Assembly: GCA_023818745.1 (NCBI GenBank)
Contig: JAMWBY010000011.1
Location: 705 to 24,626 of the forward strand
Length of the DNA stretch: 23,922 nt
Source of the DNA: Candidatus Omnitrophota bacterium
Lineage (GTDB): Bacteria; Ratteibacteria; UBA8468; B48-G9; JAFGKM01
Direction of reading: 5' to 3'
The position numbers and the translations under genes are program-made. Position 1 is the first letter of the stretch. The number at the start of each line of letters is the position of its first letter. Shown piece by piece: positions 14,813 to 22,583 of this stretch. The notes below the pieces were generated by a model. It was given only the letters and a program-made list of their open reading frames with translations. It did no database searches and was not told the origin of the DNA.

Positions 14813-15579
14813 GAATTTTGCAAAAATTTTCTTTGAAAGGGAAATCTGCACTTATAACAGGAGGAACAAAGGGACTTGGTAAAGAAATAGCAAAATCACT
14901 TGCTGATTCAGGTGCAGATGTTTCTATTGTTGGAAGAGATAGAAAAGCAGGTGAAAGATTGGCAAAGGAGATAATAGAAAAAACAGGACAAAAGGCAATT
15001 TTTATTAAAGGAGATGTAAGAAGCAGAAAAGACACAAAAAATTTTGTCAAAGAGACAATTGAAAAATTTGGTAAAATTGATATTCTTGTAACTTCTGCTG
15101 GAATTAATATCAGAAAAAATGCTGAACAAGTTACAGAGGAAGAATATAAAGAAATTTTTGATACAAATTTTTTTGGAACATGGGTTGCGTGTATTGAAAC
15201 AGGGAAACATATGATAGAAAGAAGATACGGAAGAATTATTACAATTGGCTCAATTTTAAGTTTTGTTACGTTACCTGGAAGAAGTATTTATGCTTCTACA
15301 AAGGCAGCAGTTATACAGTTAACAAAAACTCTTGCAGTTGAGTGGGCAAAATATAATATTACTGTTAATTGCATATGTCCTGGTCCATTTAACACAGATA
15401 TAAATAAAGAAATATTTAAAAATCCAGAAATAAAAAACTATTTTTTAGAAAGATTGCCTATCGGAAGAATAGGCGAACCAGAAGAAATAGGACCTCTGGC
15501 TGTTTTTCTTGCATCAGATGCATGTCCTTTTATTACAGGAAGTATAATTTTAATAGATGGCGGATGGACTTGCCTCTAA
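14809..15579 (+). CDS. Short-chain dehydrogenase/reductase, gluconate 5-dehydrogenase-like
   Basis: This is a classical SDR of 256 residues with the cofactor motif TGGTKGLG (17-24), an S-A-G in place of N-A-G, the structural asparagine in FDTNFFGT, the catalytic serine in TIGSILS, and YASTK with Tyr161 and Lys165. The PGP-F-x-TD loop and the ITGSIILIDGGW end fit the family. The closest known pattern is gluconate 5-dehydrogenase or 3-oxoacyl-ACP-reductase-like SDRs; Arg42 and Arg45 after the second strand suggest NADP. The substrate is unknown. ATGA overlap with the anti-sigma-type gene and close spacing to trmI place it within the operon. The hexulose-phosphate synthase gene downstream makes a sugar or sugar-acid substrate plausible. 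Confidence 0.85.
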   Translation: MRILQKFSLKGKSALITGGTKGLGKEIAKSLADSGADVSIVGRDRKAGERLAKEIIEKTGQKAIFIKGDVRSRKDTKNFVKETIEKFGKIDILVTSAGINIRKNAEQVTEEEYKEIFDTNFFGTWVACIETGKHMIERRYGRIITIGSILSFVTLPGRSIYASTKAAVIQLTKTLAVEWAKYNITVNCICPGPFNTDINKEIFKNPEIKNYFLERLPIGRIGEPEEIGPLAVFLASDACPFITGSIILIDGGWTCL

Positions 15580-15581
15580 AA

Positions 15582-16334
15582 ATGGGAAAAATAAAAAAAA
15601 TTCTTGTTTATTGCGAAGGGAAGAAGTGGCTTATAGATAATAATTTAAAAAAATTTTCTACTCATTTTGGAAATATTGAAATTCCTGAATTCAAAAATGA
15701 AGTTGAAATAAGCCAAGTAAATAAAAAAATTTTTTATTTTTTAAAACCAACTATTTCTGAATTTATTTTAAAGATAAAAAGAAAAACACAGATAATTTAT
15801 CCAAAAGATGTAGCAATAATTCTTTTTTATTCAGACATCAAAGAAACAGATAATGTAATTGAAACAGGAACAGGTTCAGGGTCTTTATTAATAGGGATTC
15901 TGTCAAGAGTAAAAAAGGGGAAGGTTATAACAATTGAAAGAAACCAAGAGTTTAGAGAAATTGCTGAAAAAAATGTAGAAAATTATTTTGGAGAAATACC
16001 AGGAAATGTTGAATTTTTTAATGGTGATGTTTACAATGAAAAGTTTAAACTTAATGTTGAAGAAAAATGGGCTGATAAAATGTTTTTTGATTTACCAGAA
16101 CCATGGAAAGCAAAAAATTTATTAAAATATTTGAAAATCGGTGGAATTTTAGTAAACTATAATCCACAAATAATACAAATAAAAAAATTTATTGAGGAAT
16201 TAGATGGATTTATTGATATAAATGTTTTTGAAATTCTTGAAAGAAAATGGATTGTGGATGAGAAAAGAGCAAGACCAACAGATTTAATGAGAGGACATAC
16301 TGGATTTATAATGATTGCAAGGAGAGTAGAATGA
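15582..16334 (+). CDS. trmI: tRNA (adenine-N1)-methyltransferase, TrmI family
   Basis: This enzyme methylates A58 in the T loop of tRNA using S-adenosylmethionine. The N-terminal part KKILVYCEGKKWLIDN then FSTHFGNI matches the small beta domain of TrmI. The methyltransferase domain has PKDVAIILFYSDIK, ETGTGSGSLLIGI (motif I), TIERNQEFREIAEKN, and DKMFFDLPEPW, a close version of the TrmI D-x-P-x-PW signature. The frame is open much further upstream, but that part overlaps the SDR gene. I take the ATG at 15582 (about 250 residues), with ATG 15564 as the alternative; neither has a strong ribosome site. ATGA joins it to the next gene. Confidence 0.87.
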   Translation: MGKIKKILVYCEGKKWLIDNNLKKFSTHFGNIEIPEFKNEVEISQVNKKIFYFLKPTISEFILKIKRKTQIIYPKDVAIILFYSDIKETDNVIETGTGSGSLLIGILSRVKKGKVITIERNQEFREIAEKNVENYFGEIPGNVEFFNGDVYNEKFKLNVEEKWADKMFFDLPEPWKAKNLLKYLKIGGILVNYNPQIIQIKKFIEELDGFIDINVFEILERKWIVDEKRARPTDLMRGHTGFIMIARRVE

Positions 16335-17632
16335 AAGAAAAATATCCTGTGATACAACTTGCACTTGATTTTGTTGATGAACATAGGGCTTTAAAACTTG
16401 CAAAGGAAGCGGTTGAAGAAGGGATTGATTGGATAGAAGTAGGAACTCCTTTGGTAAAATCTTGTGGAGTTGAAATAATAAGAAAGATAAGAAAACTTTT
16501 TCCAGATAAAAAAATAGTTGCAGATATGAAAATTATGGATACAGGTAGAATTGAAAGTGAACTGGCTTTTAAAGCAGGAGCAAATATTGTAGTTGTTATG
16601 GGAAATGCATCAGACCAGACAATTAAAGAGTGTGTTGAAGTATGTAAAAATTATGGTGGAGAAGTTATGGTTGATTTAATGGAAGAAGCAGCAAATATAG
16701 AAAGAGCAAAAAAGGTAGAAAAACTTGGTGCAAATTACATAGGGGTTCATATTCCGATAGATGAACAGATGACAGGTAAAATTTCCTTTGATTTTTTAAA
16801 AGAAGTGGTTAAAAATGTCAATATACCTGTAGCAATTGCAGGTGGATTAAATTCAGAAAATGTTGTTGACGCAATTAATTCAGGTGCTTCAATCTTAGTT
16901 ATAGGTGGAGCAGTCACTAAATCAGTTGATCCAAAAAAATCAGTTTTAGATATAAAAAAAGCAATTTCAACAAAAATACCTGTTAAAACAGATTTATATA
17001 AAAGAGTTAATTTAGAAAATGTTAAAGAAATTTTAAAAAAAGTTTCAACAGCAAACATTTCAGATGCTTTACATAGAGCAGGTTGGATTAAAGGAGTAAA
17101 ACCAATATTAAAAGAAAAATTTAAGGTTGTGGGTAAATGTATAACTGTGAGAACTTATCCAGGGGATTGGGCAAAACCTGTTGAGGCAATAGACATAGCA
17201 GAACAAGGAGATATTATTGTAATTGATTCAGGCGGAGTTGGTCCTGCTTGCTGGGGAGAACTTGCAACAAATAGTGCAATTATAAAAAAACTTGAAGGAG
17301 TTGTTATTTATGGAGCAGTGAGAGATATAGAAGAGATAATAAAACTTAAATTTCCTGTCTTTGCAAAAATTATAACACCACAAGCAGGAGAACCCAAAGG
17401 TTTTGGAGAAATAAATGTTCCTTTAAAAATAGGAACTCAGTTAATTTTCCCGGGTGACTGGATAGTAGGAGATTTAGATGGAGTTGTTGTAATACCAAAA
17501 GAAAAAATTGTTGAAATTACAAATAGGGCTATGGATGTTCTTGAAAGAGAAAATAGAATAAGAAAAGAAATAATTGATGGTGGAACTTTAAGCAGTGTTA
17601 TGGATTTATTAAAATGGGAGAAACCGAAATGA
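16331..17632 (+). CDS. Bifunctional 3-hexulose-6-phosphate synthase / RraA-like protein
   Basis: Two domains are fused in 433 residues. Residues 1-210 are an orotidine-decarboxylase-like barrel with QLALDF at the start, the catalytic DMKIMD (Asp65, Lys67, Asp70), VDLMEE and VAIAGGL. This is the 3-hexulose-6-phosphate synthase / 3-keto-gulonate-6-phosphate decarboxylase family, which joins or releases formaldehyde and ribulose 5-phosphate. Residues 225-433 are an RraA/HMG-aldolase-like domain with ISDAL, the substrate loop WGELAT (308-313), VRD (330-332) and GDLDGVVVIP. The same fusion is known mainly from archaea, where the synthase is thought to run in reverse to supply pentose phosphate. 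No hexuloisomerase partner is in the window. A sound ribosome site (AAGGAGAG) precedes the ATG; both ends overlap neighbours. Confidence 0.88.
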   Translation: MKEKYPVIQLALDFVDEHRALKLAKEAVEEGIDWIEVGTPLVKSCGVEIIRKIRKLFPDKKIVADMKIMDTGRIESELAFKAGANIVVVMGNASDQTIKECVEVCKNYGGEVMVDLMEEAANIERAKKVEKLGANYIGVHIPIDEQMTGKISFDFLKEVVKNVNIPVAIAGGLNSENVVDAINSGASILVIGGAVTKSVDPKKSVLDIKKAISTKIPVKTDLYKRVNLENVKEILKKVSTANISDALHRAGWIKGVKPILKEKFKVVGKCITVRTYPGDWAKPVEAIDIAEQGDIIVIDSGGVGPACWGELATNSAIIKKLEGVVIYGAVRDIEEIIKLKFPVFAKIITPQAGEPKGFGEINVPLKIGTQLIFPGDWIVGDLDGVVVIPKEKIVEITNRAMDVLERENRIRKEIIDGGTLSSVMDLLKWEKPK

Positions 17633-18456
17633 ACAAAATAATTAAAAAAGAAATTCTTGCAGAAAAGATAAAAAGAATAGAAGTAGAAGCAGAATTGATT
17701 TCAAAAAAAGCACTTCCAGGACAGTTTATTGTTTTGAGAGTTGACGAAAAAGGAGAAAGGATACCACTTACAATTGCAGGTGTTGATAAAGAGAAAGGAA
17801 CGATAACATTAATTTTTCAGGAGGTAGGAACTACAACTACAAAACTTGGACTTTTAGAAGAGGGACAAGAAATTCTTGATATTGTTGGACCACTTGGAAA
17901 TCCTACTGAAATAAAAAATTATGGACATGTTTGTATTATAGTAGGTGGAGTAGGGGCTGCTTTTGTTTTCTGGATGGGAAAGGAATTTAAAGAAAAAGGG
18001 AATAAAATAACAACAATAATTGGAGCAAGAACTAAAAATTTAATAATCCTTGAAGATGAAATGAGGCAAATAAGTGATAATCTTTACATTTCAACAGATG
18101 ATGGAAGTTATGGTGAAAAAGGATTTAATACAGGGATTCTTGAAAGATTATTTGAAAAAGGAGAAAAATTTGATTTGGTTCTAACAGCAGGCCCTATTTT
18201 AATGATGAAAAAAGTTGCTGAAATTACAAAAAGATATAATACAAAAACAATAGCAAGTTTAAATCCAATAATGATAGATGGAACAGGAATGTGTGGTGTA
18301 TGTAGAGTAAGTTGTGATAGAAAAACAAAATTTGCCTGTGTTGATGGGCCTGATTTTGACGCACACCTTATTGATTTTGATGAACTATTGAAAAGAACAT
18401 CCCTTTATAAAGAACAGGAAAAACTTTCCTACGAAAAAATTTTAAAATCTATCTGA
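17629..18456 (+). CDS. Sulfide dehydrogenase/NfnA-like ferredoxin-NAD(P) reductase subunit
   Basis: This 275-residue flavoprotein subunit of the FNR superfamily resembles SudB/NfnA (glutamate-synthase-associated or ferredoxin:NADP oxidoreductase alpha subunit). It has the FAD-binding beta domain (PGQFIVLRV, then RIPLTIA), a pyridine-nucleotide domain with IVGGVGAA, and a C-terminal [2Fe-2S] site with Asp217 and Cys222, Cys225 and Cys237 in GTGMCGVCRVSC, matching the one-Asp, three-Cys cluster known in NfnA. The start is the ATG of the ATGA overlap; an in-frame ATG lies 15 bases earlier. In NfnAB and SudAB the larger partner subunit normally follows directly, but here it does not. Confidence 0.87.
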   Translation: MNKIIKKEILAEKIKRIEVEAELISKKALPGQFIVLRVDEKGERIPLTIAGVDKEKGTITLIFQEVGTTTTKLGLLEEGQEILDIVGPLGNPTEIKNYGHVCIIVGGVGAAFVFWMGKEFKEKGNKITTIIGARTKNLIILEDEMRQISDNLYISTDDGSYGEKGFNTGILERLFEKGEKFDLVLTAGPILMMKKVAEITKRYNTKTIASLNPIMIDGTGMCGVCRVSCDRKTKFACVDGPDFDAHLIDFDELLKRTSLYKEQEKLSYEKILKSI

Positions 18457-18479
18457 ATTACAAAAATTTTATCATTGGG

Positions 18480-19184
18480 TTTAAAAAACTTGTAAGTTTA
18501 GATTCAGAAACAGCAAAGAATGTCCAGGGAGAAAATCATTCAGGAGATGAAATTTATACAGTATACTCAATACTTGGAGAGAAAATAGGAGTTTGGTTTG
18601 AATTTGTTTCGGATAGACAATTGGAAAGAGATGAAAAAGATTTAAAAAAATATAAAATAGTTTATTTACCATGTGGGAAATATATGACAAAAAAGGTAAT
18701 TGGGAAAATAGTAGATTATGTAAAGAACGGAGGAATTTTGGTTATTACAGATCCACTTACCTTTGAATACAATATAGATGGAAGTTCACTTGCAAATTAT
18801 AGAGAAGATATAACAGGAGTAAAGGTTGATAATAAAACTTCATTTGAAGTAGATAAATTTAAGATAAGAGGGATTGAAGGAGTAAATGAAAGCGAAATTT
18901 TATTTAAAAGAAAGAGCAGTATTTATGAGAAAATTCATGAGGCATATTCAGTTAAAATCTCTGGTTCAGAGGTAAAGGTATTAGGAGAATTTGTTAATGG
19001 TAAAGGTGCGATATTTGAAAAAAATTATGGAAATGGTAAAGTTATATATTTTGCTGCAAATCCAATGGCACCAGATATTTTGTTAATAGATACAAAAATA
19101 GATGAATTATTTAGGAGTTTTCAGAAAATTGCAGGAACAAAGACAGATAGACCTATTTGGAAGTTTTTAATACCGGGAAAATAA
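18480..19184 (+). pseudogene. 3' remnant of a larger gene, glutamine-amidotransferase-like/beta-galactosidase-trimerisation-like fragment
   Basis: The frame is open from 18411 to the TAA at 19182-19184 and reads as good protein well upstream of its first usable start codon, a TTG at 18621. The upstream codons give SLDSETAKNVQGENHSGDEI and YTVYSILGEKIGVWFEFVSD, followed by KYKIVYLPCGKYM and IVDYVKNGGILVITDP. This pattern (an early S-x-LGEK-x-G, then Y-x-V-x-YLP, then V-x-x-GG-x-L) resembles the amidotransferase-like domain of beta-galactosidase trimerisation domains. No ATG, GTG or TTG and no ribosome site exist in frame before 18621. I therefore infer that the N-terminal part is lost and that the intact flavoprotein gene abuts the remnant. 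A TTG-started 187-residue protein is the alternative reading; an assembly join is another. Confidence 0.6.
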
Positions 19185-19198
19185 ATACAGAGATTTAA

Positions 19199-20155
19199 TT
19201 AGATAAGTTTATAAAAAGGAGAAAGAAAAAAAGGAATTTTTATTTTGTTTCTATATCCACATAAAAACTGGGATACTGTCATTCTCTTTTTTCCTTCTAT
19301 TTGTAATTCTTTTATTTTTATTGTTCCATTTCCACAAGCGACCTCTATATAATCTTTTTCTATTTTTATTATTTCTCCTGCTTTAGCAAACTTTCCTTCT
19401 TTATTACCTATTTCTGTTTTGTAAATTTTGATAAGTTTTTTTGTTGAATTTATTGAAAGGTAAGTATAAGCAGTAGGCCATATTATAACTCCTCTTACAA
19501 GATTGTGTATTTTTTCTGCAGAATTTTCCCATTTTATCAAACCATCTTTTTTCTTTAATTTCCGAGCATAAGAGACGTGTCCTATTTGAGGATAGGTTTT
19601 TCGGTATTTTATAAAAGTTTCAATTCCTTCAATTAAAATATCTTTTGCTAATTGAGAAAGTTTATTTTTTAATGTAAATGCATCATCAGATGGTAAAATC
19701 TCAATCTCTTTTTGAATAATAATTTTTCCTGTGTCAATTTTTTCATCCATTTTTATTATGGTTATTCCTGTTTTAGTTTCTCCATTAATCAAAGCCCATT
19801 CAATTGGAGCAGGTCCTCTATATTTCGGTAAAAGCGATGGATGCACATTGATTGATGCAATTTTAGGAATATTTAAAATCAAAGAAGGTAGAATTTTTCC
19901 ATAAGAAATCAAGACAATTAAATCAGGTGAAAGTGAAGAAATTATGTTGATAAAATTATCATCAAATTTTTCAGGTTGAAATATCGTAATATTATTCAGT
20001 ATTGCCCATTCTTTTATTGGATTTGGTGATATTTTAAGCCCTCTTCCTTTTGGTTTATCAACACTACTTACAACAGCAACAAGTTCAAAACTTCTTTTCA
20101 ATGTTTCAAGAGATGGTAGACCAAAAATATCACTTCCAAAAAATATTATTCTCAT
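19199..20155 (-). CDS. fmt: Methionyl-tRNA formyltransferase
   Basis: This enzyme formylates initiator Met-tRNA with 10-formyl-tetrahydrofolate. The 318 residues begin with IIFFGSDIFGLPSLE and contain Asn103, His105 and Asp141, equivalent to the catalytic trio, within the signature SLLPKYRGPAPI (107-118). The C-terminal OB-like domain (about 205 to the end) follows KKDGLIKW and NLVRGVIIWPTAYT. Length is normal. The start codon overlaps the stop of the ROK kinase gene (ATGA). The usual partner def (peptide deformylase) is not in the window. Confidence 0.95.
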   Translation of the reverse strand: MRIIFFGSDIFGLPSLETLKRSFELVAVVSSVDKPKGRGLKISPNPIKEWAILNNITIFQPEKFDDNFINIISSLSPDLIVLISYGKILPSLILNIPKIASINVHPSLLPKYRGPAPIEWALINGETKTGITIIKMDEKIDTGKIIIQKEIEILPSDDAFTLKNKLSQLAKDILIEGIETFIKYRKTYPQIGHVSYARKLKKKDGLIKWENSAEKIHNLVRGVIIWPTAYTYLSINSTKKLIKIYKTEIGNKEGKFAKAGEIIKIEKDYIEVACGNGTIKIKELQIEGKKRMTVSQFLCGYRNKIKIPFFLSPFYKLI

Positions 20156-21090
20156 TTTTGAAAAATTAAAGAAGCGGCTGCAACTATTCCAGCATCCACT
20201 CCAAGACCAGCAGGAACAATTTTTAAATTTTCTGATAAAATTTTCATTGCTCTTTCTTTTATAGTTTTTTCAATTGTTTCAAATAAAATCTTTCCTGCTT
20301 GAGAAATACCGCCACCTATTACAATTAAATCCGGGTTTAAAAGGTTTACAAGTCCTGAAAACATAGCACCAAGACATACTCCAACATCTATCCATATACT
20401 TTCAGCAAATTTATCTCCGAGATTATAGGCATCAGAAATTGTTTTTGGAGTTATTTTACTTAAGTCACCATTAACAAGTTCATAAATTTTTGTTTTTTCT
20501 CCCCTTTTTATTCCATTTACAGCTCTTTCAACTATGTAATCTCTTCCAACAAATCTTTCAATACATCCATAATTTCCACATTTGCATCTTGGTCCTTTAT
20601 AATCAATCGGGATATGACCTATTTCAATTGCTGAATATTTGCCACCCCTTAAAAGTTTTCCATCCTTAACAATTCCTCCACCAAGACCTGTTCCAAGAGT
20701 TATGCATATCATTGTATTGCTTCCTCTTCCTGCGCCAAAAAGATATTCTCCCCAGGCAATTGTATTTACATCATTTTCAACAACAACTTTCTTTTTAAAT
20801 TTATCTTCAATTAATTTTTTTAAATTAAGATTATGCCATCCAGGTAGATTTGGTGCTTCATAAACAACTCCTTCGTTATCTACAATCCCTGGGGTTCCAA
20901 TTCCAATTCCTTCAATATCAGATTCAAAAGCAAATTCAATACTTTTCTCTATCTGGGCAAGTACAATTTCTTTATCATTTTTTTCAGCAAGGGTTGGCAA
21001 TTGTTGTTTATTTATTATTTTACCATTTTCATCAACAAGTCCTGATTTTATATAAGTTCCACCAATATCTATACCTATTGCCTTTTTCAT
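20152..21090 (-). CDS. ROK family sugar kinase, glucokinase-like
   Basis: This ROK-family kinase of 312 residues most likely phosphorylates glucose or a related hexose with ATP. The ATP site GIDIGGTYIKSG (6-17), catalytic Asp107 in ENDVN, LGTGLGGGIV (132-141) and the ROK zinc site H159, C169, C171, C176 (EIGH then CKCGNYGC) are all present. There is no DNA-binding domain, so it is an enzyme rather than a ROK repressor. The ATG follows AAGGAGAAAAGG, and a putative promoter lies in the divergent gap with the SDR-rex operon. It is the first gene of a two-gene unit with fmt. Exact sugar specificity is inference. Confidence 0.9.
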   Translation of the reverse strand: MKKAIGIDIGGTYIKSGLVDENGKIINKQQLPTLAEKNDKEIVLAQIEKSIEFAFESDIEGIGIGTPGIVDNEGVVYEAPNLPGWHNLNLKKLIEDKFKKKVVVENDVNTIAWGEYLFGAGRGSNTMICITLGTGLGGGIVKDGKLLRGGKYSAIEIGHIPIDYKGPRCKCGNYGCIERFVGRDYIVERAVNGIKRGEKTKIYELVNGDLSKITPKTISDAYNLGDKFAESIWIDVGVCLGAMFSGLVNLLNPDLIVIGGGISQAGKILFETIEKTIKERAMKILSENLKIVPAGLGVDAGIVAAASLIFQK

Positions 21091-21100
21091 CCTTTTCTCC

Positions 21101-21129
21101 TTGTTAAAAACTAATTATAATGATATATT
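21101..21129 (+). promoter_or_regulatory. Putative promoter of the SDR-rex operon
   Basis: TTGTTA (21101-21106), 17 bases, then TATATT (21124-21129) fits a sigma-70-type promoter reading towards 21151. The leader would be about 15 bases with no clear ribosome site. A TTGTTAA half-site like that of Rex operators overlaps the -35, but the second half does not match. Confidence 0.4.
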
Positions 21130-21147
21130 ATATAAAAAAAGAGTCAA
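21120..21147 (-). promoter_or_regulatory. Putative promoter of the ROK kinase-fmt operon
   Basis: On the minus strand TTGACT (21147-21142), 16 bases, then TATCAT (21125-21120) precedes the ROK kinase, giving a leader of about 23 bases with AAGGAG. It overlaps the opposing SDR-rex promoter, so the two units may exclude each other. Confidence 0.35.
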
Positions 21148-21150
21148 ATT

Positions 21151-21960
21151 ATGGTTATTATTGATTTAAGTAAATTTTCTGGAATTGTAACAGGTGGAGC
21201 AAGTGGTCTTGGTAAAGCAATTACAAAAAAAATTCTTGAATGTGATGGAAAAGTTTTTATTGCTGATATAAATGAAAAAGAAGCAGAAAAAACACTTGAG
21301 GAATTTGAGATTTATAAAGAAAAAGTGAATTTTTTGAAAGTGGATGTTTCAAATAAGAAGGAAGTAGAAAATCTTGTTAAAAAAAGTGAGGAAATTTTTG
21401 GGAAAATAGATTATCTTGTTAATAATGCAGGTATCCTTATTCCTCGTCTTCTTGTAGACCCTCTTGGAAAGGAAGAAATAACAGAAGAGATTTTTGATAA
21501 GATGGTAAATATTAATATGAAAGGTTATTTGTTATGTGCCCAGGAAGTTGCAAGGGTGATGATAAAAAGACAAAAAGGAGTTATAATAAATATTTCTTCT
21601 GAATCAGGACTTGAAGGGTCAGAAGGTCAAAGTGTTTATGCAGCAACAAAAGCAGGAATTTATTCATTTACAAGAAGTTGGGCAAAAGAACTTGGGAAAT
21701 ATAATATAAGAGTTGTTGGAGTCGCTCCTGGAATTCTTGAACCTACCTCTTTGAGAAATTTTGAATATGAGAAAGAACTTGCTTATACAAGAGGGATAAC
21801 AGTAGAAGAATTGAAAAAATCGTATGAGAAGATATCTATTCCTTTAAAAAGGGTTGGAACTCTTGAAGAAGTTGCAAATCTTGTTTGTTTTTTAATATCT
21901 GATCTTGCAAGTTATATTACAGGCACAACTATAAATATTTCTGGAGGAAAATCAAGGTGA
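21151..21960 (+). CDS. Short-chain dehydrogenase, sorbitol-6-phosphate dehydrogenase-like
   Basis: This SDR oxidoreductase of 269 residues has TGGASGLG (14-21) for NAD(P) binding, NNAGILIPRLLVDP with a long insertion after it, the serine in ISSESGLEGSEGQ, and YAATK with Tyr163 and Lys167. SFTRSWAKELGKYN, VAPGILEPTSLR, ELAYTRGITVEEL and INISGGK follow. This set of segments is the one I associate with the sorbitol-6-phosphate 2-dehydrogenase-like group of Firmicutes, which interconverts sorbitol 6-phosphate and fructose 6-phosphate with NAD. Aspartate 39 (ADINEKEA) at the end of the second strand supports NAD. Its GTGA overlap with rex ties expression to the redox repressor. The polyol substrate is inferred, not proven. 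Confidence 0.82.
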   Translation: MVIIDLSKFSGIVTGGASGLGKAITKKILECDGKVFIADINEKEAEKTLEEFEIYKEKVNFLKVDVSNKKEVENLVKKSEEIFGKIDYLVNNAGILIPRLLVDPLGKEEITEEIFDKMVNINMKGYLLCAQEVARVMIKRQKGVIINISSESGLEGSEGQSVYAATKAGIYSFTRSWAKELGKYNIRVVGVAPGILEPTSLRNFEYEKELAYTRGITVEELKKSYEKISIPLKRVGTLEEVANLVCFLISDLASYITGTTINISGGKSR

Positions 21961-22583
21961 AAAACAAATATATTCCTGATGATACAATAAGAAGATTACC
22001 TGTTTATTTAAGAAATTTGCTTAATTTAAAAAAACAAGAGAAGAAAATCGCTTCATCAAAAGAAATATGTTTTTCTTTAAATATCTTGCCTGACCAATTT
22101 AGAAAAGACATTTCTTATTTTGGAACATTTGGGAAAAGAGGAGTTGGGTATGATGTAGATAAACTTATCTATACACTTGAAAAAATTATTGGTATTGATA
22201 AAAAAGTTAAAGTTATACTTGTTGGAGTTGGAAGATTGGGTTCAGCACTTATTAGATATAAAGGATTCTCTGCTTTGAATATTGAAATTTCTTATGCTTT
22301 TGATAATGACCCTAAAAAGATTGGAAAGATAATTGAAGGTATTGAAGTTAAAGATATTGAGAAAATGGAAGAAATTTTAAAAGAGGAAAAAATACTTGTT
22401 GGAATTATATGTGTTCCAGCAAATAAGGCACAAAAAGTTGCGGAATATATGGTAAAATCAGGGATTAAAGGTGTTTTAAATTTTGCACCAACAACTTTAA
22501 ATTTACCAAAGAAAATTTTTGTAAGTTATGTGGATATGGCTTCTGAACTTGGTTCTTTAATATTCAAACTTAATAATTTATAG
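21957..22583 (+). CDS. rex: Redox-sensing transcriptional repressor Rex
   Basis: Rex binds NADH or NAD+ and leaves DNA when the NADH/NAD+ ratio rises, controlling fermentation and redox genes. The 208 residues show the N-terminal winged-helix IPDDTIRRLPVYLRNL through LPDQFRKDISYFG and FGKRGVGYDV, the Rossmann motif GVGRLGSA (90-97), and FAPTTLNLP then VDMASELG with the swapped C-terminal helix. All conserved blocks are present and the length is normal. The start is GTG within GTGA, overlapping the SDR stop. Its stop overlaps the convergent TM2-like gene by six bases. Confidence 0.95.
   Translation: MKNKYIPDDTIRRLPVYLRNLLNLKKQEKKIASSKEICFSLNILPDQFRKDISYFGTFGKRGVGYDVDKLIYTLEKIIGIDKKVKVILVGVGRLGSALIRYKGFSALNIEISYAFDNDPKKIGKIIEGIEVKDIEKMEEILKEEKILVGIICVPANKAQKVAEYMVKSGIKGVLNFAPTTLNLPKKIFVSYVDMASELGSLIFKLNNL

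Noticed and set aside
15522..15581. N-terminal extension of TrmI from the ATG at 15522
   Set aside because: It lies wholly inside the SDR coding end, has no ribosome site, and TrmI homology begins near the later ATG.
18621..19184. A complete gene starting at TTG 18621
   Set aside because: There is no ribosome site, and protein-like sequence continues upstream of the TTG, so I treat it as a 5'-truncated remnant.
21101..21120. Full Rex operator upstream of the SDR-rex operon
   Set aside because: TTGTTAA is present but the opposing half (TAATTAT) matches poorly, so only a half-site can be claimed.
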